The position numbers and the translations under genes are program-made. Under the pieces are notes generated by a model that ran no database searches, was not told the origin of the DNA, and saw nothing but the letters and a program-made list of their open reading frames with translations. From DZBG01 sp049241565 (lineage in GTDB: Bacteria > Bdellovibrionota > Bacteriovoracia > Bacteriovoracales > Bacteriovoracaceae), in NCBI GenBank assembly GCA_049241565.1, contig JBMLQL010000030.1:124001-188000 (forward strand): 64,000 nucleotides of DNA, read 5' to 3'. Positions 1 to 9,200 of the stretch are shown here, in pieces; positions within the stretch are counted from its first letter, which is position 1; each line of letters opens with the position of its first letter.

Positions 1-1422
1 ATCGTCTTCTTTTTGGTCTTGATTTTTTTTGTTCTTATCTTGCTTTTGCTGTTCTTGCTGCTTTTTATTAATCGCTAGCAATGTATTTTGAGACATCTTT
101 TTAAGATAGTCCTCTCTTTGAGATTCTTCCAAATGAGGCTTCATCTTTTCATAAATAGAGAGTCCTTGAGAAATATCACCTTTTTTAAGTAAAGCTGTTC
201 CATAGTTAAAAATGGACTCCACAGGAATATCTTCACCTGTGGCCAAATTTTCTTTATAGAGGGCGATGGCCTGGTCATCTTCACCTTGCTCTTGGAGTTC
301 ATCGGCCAATTTAAGTTTCTCATATGAAGAAAGCTCTCCCGCCTCTAGAGATTGAAGCTTCATCATTGTTTCCGGACTTAACTCCTTTTTTTCTTCTTTA
401 GGTTCTTGAGCAATGGCATAAAAATTCAAAAGAAACAGGACAAGAATTGAAGACAGTCGATAAGGAGTCATTGATTTAAGAATGAGGCCAAGGATAAAAA
501 TAAAAACAGATGGCAACACAATCCACTCCATCCTTACAGGACGGACAATCATATCCTGTTGCTGCTCAGACTTTTTCTTTTCAGTTTTAAAGAAATTAAT
601 GATCTCATCACTCGGAAGAGAATAACTTCCAAGAATCCAAGTTTTTACCACTGGTATCTGTTTTTCAAGAGTCGTAAAATAGTTCGGATTAAGCTTTGTT
701 GTTATATCTTTGCCTTTATATTTTTTGTAGCCGAATCTAAACCCACGAGAATCATCTAAAGGAATTCTTCCACCGTTAGTTGTTCCAACTCCCACCAAGG
801 CAATTCTTATCTCTTTAGGGATCTTCAGGTCAATTCCTTCTGCTGTTTCTTCACCATCAGTTAAAATAACAATATTTCCCGATGTATCACCACTCTCTTT
901 GAAATATTGGATTGATTCTTGAAGAGCAATAGTTAGGGCAGATGAACCGTAATGATTTCTTAGGTTTTTAACACTATCAAGACGAGCATCAAGAAGGTCG
1001 ATATCATTGGTAAATGGAACAATTTTAGTTTGAACCTCAGCAAAGGCCACAATAGAGATTTGTTGTCCGGGTGCGCGACGAACAAGATGCTTGGCCAGCA
1101 TCACAGCTTTTTGAAGCCTACTTGGTTTTACATCCTCGGCCAGCATACTTGCAGACGTGTCTAGAAGAATAATGGTCTTATCTTCAGGTACTTGAGTTTT
1201 AATTCTCTCTTCAGGACCACGCCAATCCATTAAACTAAGGAGAAGGCCAAGAAGTCCTACTAACCACAAAAGACTTCCCAATAAATGTCGCCAGCGACGT
1301 CTTAAAAACCAATAAGTATTAACAAACTTAAAGAATTTTCTCTCACCACGAAGGACTAAAATAACAATGATGACCCAACCTAAGATAATAAAGGGTAGGT
1401 AGTTTCCGTAGATAAAACTCAT
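1..1422 (-). CDS. BatB/BatC-like von Willebrand A + TPR membrane protein, 3' end outside window
   Basis: The frame is open from an ATG at 1422 to the window edge (474 codons), so the C-terminus is missing. Residues 1-65 hold two hydrophobic segments. A VWA domain follows with the metal-binding DxSxS motif (D88, S90, S92) and the later TDGEE loop. A further membrane segment comes after about residue 300, then a region with TPR-like helices and a Gln/Lys-rich tail. This is the order of BatB fused to a BatC-type TPR region. The ATG overlaps the stop of the upstream batA-like gene as ATGA with a GGAGG ribosome site, so translation is probably coupled. In the family, such proteins act with MoxR in envelope stress; the exact role is inferred. 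Confidence 0.85.
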   Translation of the reverse strand, partial: MSFIYGNYLPFIILGWVIIVILVLRGERKFFKFVNTYWFLRRRWRHLLGSLLWLVGLLGLLLSLMDWRGPEERIKTQVPEDKTIILLDTSASMLAEDVKPSRLQKAVMLAKHLVRRAPGQQISIVAFAEVQTKIVPFTNDIDLLDARLDSVKNLRNHYGSSALTIALQESIQYFKESGDTSGNIVILTDGEETAEGIDLKIPKEIRIALVGVGTTNGGRIPLDDSRGFRFGYKKYKGKDITTKLNPNYFTTLEKQIPVVKTWILGSYSLPSDEIINFFKTEKKKSEQQQDMIVRPVRMEWIVLPSVFIFILGLILKSMTPYRLSSILVLFLLNFYAIAQEPKEEKKELSPETMMKLQSLEAGELSSYEKLKLADELQEQGEDDQAIALYKENLATGEDIPVESIFNYGTALLKKGDISQGLSIYEKMKPHLEESQREDYLKKMSQNTLLAINKKQQEQQKQDKNKKNQDQKEDD

Positions 1423-2390
1423 ACAACCTCCTTAAGAAGAAGTCGTCTGATAAGCTCAACAAGAACAAGGAGAATGATGCCATTTCTGAGAGCATCAAAA
1501 TATTTTTCATCGTAAACAATTTGATTTTGAACTTTGATCTCGGTTTTTTCTAAACTTTGAATATCAGTTAAAATTTCTTGTAAGGCCTTTTCAGATTTTG
1601 CTGGATAGAACTTCCCACCTGTTAAATCCGAAATATCTTTTAGGACTTTGTAGTCAATAGATCCACCAGGGATAAGCTGATACTGTTTTCCAAAGAAAGA
1701 GTTTCCTGTCGGAATTTTTGCATCTCCATCAGTCCCTAAACCAATTGTATAAACTTTAATATTATGCTTCTTCGCCTCTTCAGCAGCTTGCATAGGGGTC
1801 AGGTTACCGACATTCGCTACACCATCTGTGAGAAGGACAATAACTTTATTTTTGGTCTCGCTATTTACGGCACGGGCCACTGACAATCCAAGAGCATCAC
1901 CAATATTTGTTCCACTTCCCAGATAACCAATGGAAATCTCACTCAACACTTGATCTACAAGGGTTGGATCCGTGGTAAGCGGAAGAAGAGTAAGAACTTT
2001 TTCAGAAAAAATAACAACTGAAATTCGGTCTGTTGGCCTCAAAGCAGCAAACTGCCTAATTTTTTCTTTTGCAACTTCAAGTCTGTTCGGTTTGAGATCC
2101 TCTGCAAGCATAGATCTAGAAACATCGATACAAAGAACAATGTCATTCACCTCGATAGATGAAGGTGAAAATTTATGAGGTACTCTTGGTTGAGTTAAAG
2201 CATAACTCAAGAATCCAAAAGCAATAAGACCAGCCAAGTATAAGCCTATGCGAAGGGTTAGTTTAAAACCTGAGCGATGGGCACGAGGTAAAGTAATGAG
2301 GGCCTTCTGACCTATTTTCCAAAACTCAATGCTCCAAAAGATAAAGGCAACAATACCAACTAGAGCAAGGAAGGGAGCTTTATACTCCAT
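1419..2390 (-). CDS. batA: BatA-like von Willebrand factor A membrane protein
   Basis: The 323-residue protein has hydrophobic segments near residues 6-22 and 45-64, a VWA domain with an intact MIDAS (D89-x-S91-x-S93, then TDGVAN further on), and a C-terminal membrane helix at about 300-318. This is the BatA arrangement, with the VWA domain held in the periplasm between membrane anchors. The start overlaps the end of the BatD-like gene by 11 nt, and the stop overlaps the batB start. VWA proteins of MoxR operons are thought to bind metal-dependent partners during envelope or oxidative stress. The family assignment is firm; the substrate is unknown. Confidence 0.85.
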   Translation of the reverse strand: MEYKAPFLALVGIVAFIFWSIEFWKIGQKALITLPRAHRSGFKLTLRIGLYLAGLIAFGFLSYALTQPRVPHKFSPSSIEVNDIVLCIDVSRSMLAEDLKPNRLEVAKEKIRQFAALRPTDRISVVIFSEKVLTLLPLTTDPTLVDQVLSEISIGYLGSGTNIGDALGLSVARAVNSETKNKVIVLLTDGVANVGNLTPMQAAEEAKKHNIKVYTIGLGTDGDAKIPTGNSFFGKQYQLIPGGSIDYKVLKDISDLTGGKFYPAKSEKALQEILTDIQSLEKTEIKVQNQIVYDEKYFDALRNGIILLVLVELIRRLLLKEVV

Positions 2391-3126
2391 AATCCCTCCT
2401 CAGTGGTAAATCTGCTATAAATTTCGCGTATGATTTTTGGACACTTTCTTTATCTTGGGACGATAAATTTTGCTTAAAGATGATCGGATAAATATTCTTT
2501 TCAAAACTTCTGAAGTTTTTTTCTAAATCTGGAAAATGCTTAAAATAGTCGAGACGCTTATTCCAAACGTTCATAATCTCAAGCTCAGCTTTAGCATTTA
2601 ACAATTCACTCCAGAGATTTTCTCTCACTTTTCGCAATTCTTTTTTCTTTTTCCACAATGGATAATACCTGAATCCGAAAAGAATTAAGAAAACAATCGC
2701 CACAAGTGGAAAAGCAAACCACCAACGCCACTTAAAAGGGAGTCTCCACTGATAAAGGAAAAAATCTTTCGTTTGCTCAGGTTGAACGATTTTCGTATTA
2801 CTTAGGTAGATCTTAATAGAATTATCACTGGAGACGAGAGGCATACGTTCAATATCTTTTATAAATATAAATGACATCTCAACAGACCCGTTAGGATCAG
2901 AAGCTCCTCTTTCAATAAGTCCAATTTTATGGATATACAGTGTCTCGGCCAAAGTTTGGCCAACCAGAGCTGTTATCTGTGTATTCCCATCTATTTTGAG
3001 AATATTAGCTCTTGTATTAATGACTTCTCCTGCCTGAATTGTTTCTGGCAAATCAATCTGAAGCTCAATGCCGGCCATTGATACAGATGAAAGGATGATC
3101 ATAATGAATACTATTATCAATTTCAC
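2380..3126 (-). CDS. BatD-like single-pass membrane protein of the MoxR operon
   Basis: This 248-residue protein starts with a signal-like segment (residues 3-18). A short beta-rich region precedes one transmembrane helix at about 136-153, and a basic, helical cytoplasmic half follows. Its position between the DUF58 gene and batA, and this topology, fit a shortened BatD; typical BatD proteins are about twice as long. The start overlaps the DUF58 stop by 4 nt (ATGA). No catalytic motif is visible. It probably scaffolds the BatA/BatB complex, which is inferred from context only. Confidence 0.6.
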   Translation of the reverse strand: MKLIIVFIMIILSSVSMAGIELQIDLPETIQAGEVINTRANILKIDGNTQITALVGQTLAETLYIHKIGLIERGASDPNGSVEMSFIFIKDIERMPLVSSDNSIKIYLSNTKIVQPEQTKDFFLYQWRLPFKWRWWFAFPLVAIVFLILFGFRYYPLWKKKKELRKVRENLWSELLNAKAELEIMNVWNKRLDYFKHFPDLEKNFRSFEKNIYPIIFKQNLSSQDKESVQKSYAKFIADLPLRRDYGV

Positions 3127-3962
3127 ATTAACTCTCTTACAACTTTTTCAAGGTATCTTTCATGGACACCAATTTCTTTATATCTCTGTTTTTTTAAAAG
3201 CTCTTGGTCCTGTATTTGAACCTCTCCGCTGACAACTCTTCCACTCCCTGTCTTTATTTTCATAAAAAAAGGCGATTTGGTTAATTTATCCACAGGAGAA
3301 TAGAACCTAAAACAATTCATATTTTTAAATGAGAATAGCTTGGAAAAATCTTCAATTGATTCTATCGCGGATAAGTCACCTAGATAGATCACTTCTTTTC
3401 TTCTCGCCAGCAGTGTCTTAATTCTTATAATCTTCTTTTTTTCTTCAATCGGACGTAATTTAAACTGCATTTCAAAATTTGGAGTTCCATCTTCTTTTAA
3501 AATCCCAAGTCTTTCTAGATGAGCAATAAAAAAGACAAGTCCTTCATGCCCTTTCTTTGCAGGGAGAATCACTTCTTCTCCGGCCCCCCAAAGAACAACT
3601 CTCACTAAATCCTGAGTTTCTTTGGCAAGGAGATAAAATAGGGCCACTGTTTCAATCATGGCCTGGAGTTTTGAAATTCTATTGTGTCCGTAATAAAGTG
3701 TTGGAGTGAGATCGACACAAATAAAAATCTCTACATTTCTTTCCTCTTCAAAAGTCTTAACAAAGGCTTGCGAAGATTTTGCAGAAAGTTTCCAATCAAT
3801 AAAGCGAACGTCATCTCCAGGCACATAAACTTGATGTTCCTTAAATTGAAGTCCGCTACCACGAAAATGAGATTTTAAAATCCCAGAGGTATACGAATTT
3901 GAATTTCTGAAGACGTGGGTCTGAATCATCCCCACGACTTTCTGAATTTCTTTTAAATTCAT
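3123..3962 (-). CDS. DUF58 domain protein (MoxR-associated)
   Basis: The 279-residue protein carries the DUF58 core: a GDDVRFIDWK segment near residue 50, then a VWA-like strand with CVDLTPT that keeps part of a metal-site motif. It has no membrane segment, so it should be cytoplasmic. The gene starts 2 nt after the moxR stop and its end overlaps the BatD-like gene by 4 nt. DUF58 proteins are almost always encoded beside MoxR AAA+ ATPases and VWA proteins; their biochemical role is not established. Confidence 0.85.
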   Translation of the reverse strand: MNLKEIQKVVGMIQTHVFRNSNSYTSGILKSHFRGSGLQFKEHQVYVPGDDVRFIDWKLSAKSSQAFVKTFEEERNVEIFICVDLTPTLYYGHNRISKLQAMIETVALFYLLAKETQDLVRVVLWGAGEEVILPAKKGHEGLVFFIAHLERLGILKEDGTPNFEMQFKLRPIEEKKKIIRIKTLLARRKEVIYLGDLSAIESIEDFSKLFSFKNMNCFRFYSPVDKLTKSPFFMKIKTGSGRVVSGEVQIQDQELLKKQRYKEIGVHERYLEKVVRELM

Positions 3963-3964
3963 AA

Positions 3965-4909
3965 CTAGATCACGCTCGAAGCGATAGCACTCACAAGATG
4001 TCTTGAGTTAATTTTGTCTATTTGTGCCTCATAAGAAACAATTACTCTATGGGCCAACACATTCGGAACAATACTTAGTAAATGTTCAGGAGTTACAAAA
4101 TCTTTACCATCAAGGAAAGCTTTATATTTGGCAATTTTATAAAGCCAAATAGAAGCTCGAGGAGACGCTCCTGCTGTAATTGCTCCGTCATACTTTTTTA
4201 GAAAATACTGACTGTGTGGTCTCGTTGCATGAACGATACGAACAATCATATCTTTGATTTTTTCATCGATATAAATACTTTCAACTTTTTCTTTAAGCTG
4301 TCTAAAATCTTCTTGAGTCAAGACTGGTTGAAGATGATCAATTTGCTGAGGCTTTAACTCTAAAATGCTTTTCTCAGAGGCAAAATCAGGATAATCAACA
4401 TGCACCTTCATCATAAATCGATCAAGCTGGGCCTCAGGAAGACTATAGGTTCCTTCCTGTTCAATAGGGTTTTGAGTGGCAAGAACCACAAAGGGAGTTG
4501 GTAATTTATGGGTTTTATCACCAATTGTGACTTGCTTCTCTGCCATGGCCTCAAGAAGGGCGGCCTGAACCTTCGCAGGTGAACGGTTAATTTCATCCGC
4601 TAAAACAAGTTGCGTAAATATAGGGCCGAATTTTGTCGTAAACTCTTGCTTCTGTTGATTATAGATCATTGTCCCAATAAGATCTGAAGGCAGGAGATCC
4701 GGTGTAAACTGAACACGCTGAAACTGGAGATCACACAGTTTACTCATAATTGAAACTGAAAGAGTTTTTCCAAGACCTGGCATCCCTTCAATCAGAAGGT
4801 GACCTTCACATATAAGTGCGGCCAGAATAGATTCAATCATTTCATCCTGGCCAAAAACACATTTTTTCGCCTGCTCTAAAACTTGATGAACTTTTACATT
4901 TAAACTCAT
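3965..4909 (-). CDS. moxR: MoxR-family AAA+ ATPase
   Basis: The 314-residue ATPase has Walker A GMPGLGKT at residues 42-49, Walker B with the LADEINR signature, and the sensor and lid regions usual for MoxR. Length and motifs match the family. MoxR proteins act as chaperone-like ATPases for VWA-domain partners, and three such partners follow immediately in the same operon. The ATG lies 3 nt after the stop of the RlmI-type methyltransferase, so both are likely on one mRNA from the promoter at 6137-6164. Confidence 0.92.
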   Translation of the reverse strand: MSLNVKVHQVLEQAKKCVFGQDEMIESILAALICEGHLLIEGMPGLGKTLSVSIMSKLCDLQFQRVQFTPDLLPSDLIGTMIYNQQKQEFTTKFGPIFTQLVLADEINRSPAKVQAALLEAMAEKQVTIGDKTHKLPTPFVVLATQNPIEQEGTYSLPEAQLDRFMMKVHVDYPDFASEKSILELKPQQIDHLQPVLTQEDFRQLKEKVESIYIDEKIKDMIVRIVHATRPHSQYFLKKYDGAITAGASPRASIWLYKIAKYKAFLDGKDFVTPEHLLSIVPNVLAHRVIVSYEAQIDKINSRHLVSAIASSVI

Positions 4910-4912
4910 ACT

Positions 4913-6112
4913 TTACTCCACGATATAAAAAAAACTTTTAATATAATTTGATCTATCCATTGTACTTTTGATCGGATGATCCCAGCATTGAAGGCCCTGA
5001 TAAATAAGATGTATCTTTCTTTTTTCTTTTGAAGCTTCATCAACAATGGTCTGCTGAAACTCTTCTTGCTCAACATAGTGAGTACATGAAGAAAATCCAA
5101 TAAGTGACCAAGGTGCAGCCACTTTAAAAACCTTGCGGTGAAGTTTATGATATCCCTCAATGGCCCCTTTCATTTGGCCAACAGATTTTGCAAAAGCTGG
5201 AGGATCAGATAGAATGAGATCAAACTTTTTTTGATCAATTACACATTGGTCAAGAAATTTAAAAACATCACCTCGATGATAATTCCCTCTTTCTTGAAGA
5301 TGATTAAGACTGAGATTGTTATTGATCTCAATTTCAAAATCACCCTGATCCACAAATGTTAAATGTTCAACTCCCGCAGATAAGGCGTGAATTCCCCATG
5401 ATCCTACATAAGAAAAAAGATCGATCCCTGATTTAAACTGATGATCCATCCTCTTTATCAAATCAACGAGGGCACGACGATTTTCTCGATGATCATAGTA
5501 ATAGCCCACTTTCTGAAGAACCTCTGAACGGACTGAAAGCTTCAAACCATTTTCTTCAATTTGAATATCTGGCAATTTTTCAGACTCAAAAATAGGTAAC
5601 GATTCTTTGGCCCTATATTTGGGATTATCTAAAAAATAGCACTGAACACTTGTTAGTTTAGCAAGCGAAGACTTAATAAACTCTCTATGCCGATCAAGAC
5701 CAGCTGAGTTTATCTGAATAAAACAGGCATTAAGGAAAAGATCAACCTGGAGTCCCGGGAGTTCATCAATCTGTCCATAAACCAAACGACAGCCTCGGAG
5801 ATAATGTTTAATAAGTTTTCGCTTATTAAATGCCGTCTCAAGGCGTGACTGAATATAGCTTTGAGCTATCTGATCTGCACTTGCAGTTGTCTCTAATTTG
5901 GAAACAACAGTGAGAATTGTAATCTGTGGTGAAGTCTCTTCAATCAGGGGATTAACAAATCCAAGCCAAGAACCCTCTTGGGATACAAGATAGATCCACT
6001 CACCAGGATGCATTGATTTAATGTTTAAATCAACATCTTCACCACGAAGTTCTAAATGATTAGACTTCAATCTATTAAGGCCGTTTTTTTTCAATGGAAC
6101 TTGCTTCAGCAT
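4913..6112 (-). CDS. rlmI: Class I rRNA methyltransferase, RlmI type (23S rRNA m5C)
   Basis: The 399-residue protein has an N-terminal PUA-like region (about residues 1-75), then an RlmI-type linker and a Rossmann methyltransferase domain. The SAM-binding stretch reads DLFSYVGSWG, motif IV is SDPPAFAKS and a catalytic-type Cys sits in FSSCTHYV. E. coli RlmI methylates C1962 of 23S rRNA using S-adenosylmethionine. This is the first gene behind a strong promoter and lies 3 nt before moxR, an unusual union of ribosome modification and the Bat system. Assignment to RlmI rather than a sister family is likely but not certain. Confidence 0.82.
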   Translation of the reverse strand: MLKQVPLKKNGLNRLKSNHLELRGEDVDLNIKSMHPGEWIYLVSQEGSWLGFVNPLIEETSPQITILTVVSKLETTASADQIAQSYIQSRLETAFNKRKLIKHYLRGCRLVYGQIDELPGLQVDLFLNACFIQINSAGLDRHREFIKSSLAKLTSVQCYFLDNPKYRAKESLPIFESEKLPDIQIEENGLKLSVRSEVLQKVGYYYDHRENRRALVDLIKRMDHQFKSGIDLFSYVGSWGIHALSAGVEHLTFVDQGDFEIEINNNLSLNHLQERGNYHRGDVFKFLDQCVIDQKKFDLILSDPPAFAKSVGQMKGAIEGYHKLHRKVFKVAAPWSLIGFSSCTHYVEQEEFQQTIVDEASKEKRKIHLIYQGLQCWDHPIKSTMDRSNYIKSFFYIVE

Positions 6113-6136
6113 AACTCATATCCTTACGATCTTATT

Positions 6137-6165
6137 ATTATATCTGTAATGGATTGAGTCTCAAT
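6137..6165 (-). promoter_or_regulatory. Sigma70-type promoter with palindromic operator, rlmI-moxR-bat operon
   Basis: On the minus strand a -35 TTGAGA (6164-6159) and a perfect -10 TATAAT (6142-6137) are separated by 16 bp, about 25 bp upstream of the rlmI ATG. The 13-bp perfect palindrome ATTGAGTCTCAAT (6153-6165) covers the -35 box, as a repressor operator would. The promoter is seen directly; the operator role is inferred. Confidence 0.7.
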
Positions 6166-6207
6166 GATTAGCTTAAGAAATGCATGTGATCAATTTAGTC
6201 GGTTTTA

Positions 6208-9200
6208 TTACTGTAGAGCCTGAAAAGTTGTTTCAAGAAAATCTTCGAGCTTTTGGCGTTGAGTAGTGAAAACTTCTTCTACTAAAAGCTCATAACGGGA
6301 CTGACCATCCACTGAAGTTGATAGAAATTTGATATAATCAGCAGAAGTTAATTCTCTCTCTGGATACTTAAGCATTTCTGTCAGTAATGCCGTCACAGCA
6401 GATAGTTTCGTCTCTTCTGAGAAAAACATCTCAGTCAACACAGAACTCCAATCAAATTTTCCTTCAAAATCATTTTTGGCAAAATTTAAAAGAAGATTGC
6501 TGAATGACTTTACGATCGAGTCATGAAAAAGAAGTTCACGTTGATCAGAGGGAATCTTTTTCAATAAATCTAAAACGGAATGAAAGATTTCAGATGAAGA
6601 TTTTTTCGACACCAATCCCTTATCAAGCATCATATTACCTAGATCAATAACCTCAGAAAATGACAATTCAAAAGGAAAATTGTTTTTAATCGTTTTATAG
6701 TTTTTTATGAATAGTTCAAGATACTCTGCAGCTGTCACAAGATCTTTACCTTGAATTTCCTCTTCAGATAAAAGAATAAGTAATTTTGCCATGAGAGATT
6801 CAAAATGATGAATATCTTCGGGAGAAGCTACATATAGCCAATCGATAAAATCATTAATCATCAAGTTGAGATTTTTACCCTCACCTGCATAACTTTCAAG
6901 AAGATAAGCACCTGCTTTCTCTAGCTGTTCAGGGCTTACTTTCCTTATGAGATTATTATTAACTTTTTTAAAATCATCTGATCCAAGAATCTTTTTATAA
7001 TCTTTCCCAAAACGAGACTCAACCCATGCACTCAGGTGTCTTAATCCTGAGACATTAGTAATTTCTGTAATGAACTCCCCATTATGATTTTTAACCAGAT
7101 CAGGATCTGGTTTACGGAAAGCACCATAATCTTGCGTTTTCAAAGGTGAAGTTTTCGAGGCCACAAAAAGAACACTTTGGATAAAGTTTGCGTAATTTTT
7201 GTCCTGGCCATCAAACTGAGGATAAACATCAGAAACTTCGATCAACGATGGGTAAGACTCTCTAGCATTCTTTAATAGCCATTTTGTTTCTTTGGGAAAA
7301 ACACCTAAACTTCTAAAAGGACCACTAAATCGTTGAAGCCAATTCATAAGTCTCTGAGACTTTTCAAGTTTTTTTCTATAATCCGCGGCCATGGCCACTT
7401 CATTTTTAAAATAAGCACCGTAGAAATTATTCAAAAAGCTTATGTCTCTGATGATAACTTCTAGACGCTCTATGGTTGTTCCTTCTAATTTGAATTCTGA
7501 GTTTGAATCATAGTAAGAAAACTTTTTCTTGGTATTAGGTCTGCTCAAGTCATAAGAAAATCTAATAATCTCATCCAAAGTAATAATATGCTTTTCATAT
7601 TTTTTACCTTCTCTTGGAAGAAGCACTCCGCGATCAGGATGAAGCGCTCCCAGGAGAGATTGAATAACAGAATCACCACTTTCATTTTTTCTTTTGATAA
7701 TATCTAAAATTTTAGCCACACTCTTTTTGAGTTCATCAGGTGACAAACAAGGATCGGCACCTAATTTTTTTTCCAGAGAATCACAGCCAATCTTTGTCGG
7801 ATTATTTTTAATATAAGGGTGAGCTTTATTTCCTATGATTTTAAGAAAATTTGCCCCATCTCTTTTTAAATCTTTATCTGATTTTTTTGAGATCTCACTT
7901 AGAACGAGATCGATGACTGATGTTTTATCTGACATCTCTTTTGAAAGACCGATTATTAAATCGACTCTTTCTTTAACAATTTCATTTTCAAGGTCTGACT
8001 TAATTTGTGGAAGCCAAGCCTTTACACCCGCTCCTTTTTTTCTTCCTAAATAATTATCTGCTCTAACGGCTGCAGAAAAGATAAACTGAAGCATTCCTGG
8101 ACTCCAGATCCCTGTGCCTGTATGAAACTCTTTACCTAACTCATTCTTAAAATCGCGCTGTAGTCCATTCATCCAGAGATAAATTTGGCCAACCAATCCT
8201 TGATCTCTGAGAGAATTTAGACAAACTGGTGGAAGAGTATTGACCAAAGTATAATAATCTCTCTTATTAAGATAATCTGCTTGAAGTTGTTTATAACAAT
8301 CCATCTCATAACGAGCAGACATAACGATGGGTGACTCGACAAGAGTTTCTAGCGCTGAAATTCTTTTTTTATTCACTTCTGGAATTTGATAGTCACTTGA
8401 ACGATCACGCGTAAATACTTTTAAAAAAGCAACAAGCCCATCATTTGATAAAAATCGGCGAATATCATCTCGAACTTCTTTTCTGGCAATAATTTCAATT
8501 TGCGTCCTTAGTGAATCATAAAAATCCTCTGATTCAAACTGATCTGAAACTCCCACTGTTAAACCCGGAAATTCCGACACAAGATTAAAAACTAAACTCA
8601 TTACCTTTGATGAATCAATCGATTCGTCAAAGACAATACTTAAGAGTTCAATAAAATTTTCTTTCTCTTCTACACTGAGCTGCTTCCACATTAAGGCCCA
8701 GTTTTTATACCAATCCTGAACAGGACCGGGATGAGAAATTTTCGACAGAAGATTGGCAATAAACTCATAATTATCAATTTCAAGATTATAAAGAAGCTCA
8801 AAACTGAGTTGAGAGAATTTAAGAGACTCTCCGTTTTCGTGAATGCTTGAGAACGTATTCAAGACTGCATTCAGTCCCTGAGAAGAAAGAATATCTAATA
8901 AGGCAAACTCATCACCTTTTGGAAATGTTCTTTGAATGGACTGAACAAACTTATAGTCTCTTTCAACTTCAGAAATATTCATTATTGTATCTGTGATCCG
9001 ATAAAAGACACCAAGAGAGCTTTCTATCTCTGAGTTCTGGCAAAAGTTTTTAAAGGCAATGAGTTTGGCCAACCCGTCCACGACTATTTTCTGATACTCA
9101 TCACGGTTTGCCCTCGCAAGGCCCAACATTTTTGTTATTAATTCATGCTCAGACCTAATGCTGAAATCTCCCAATGCTCCTTGGTTAGGACAAACAAGCC

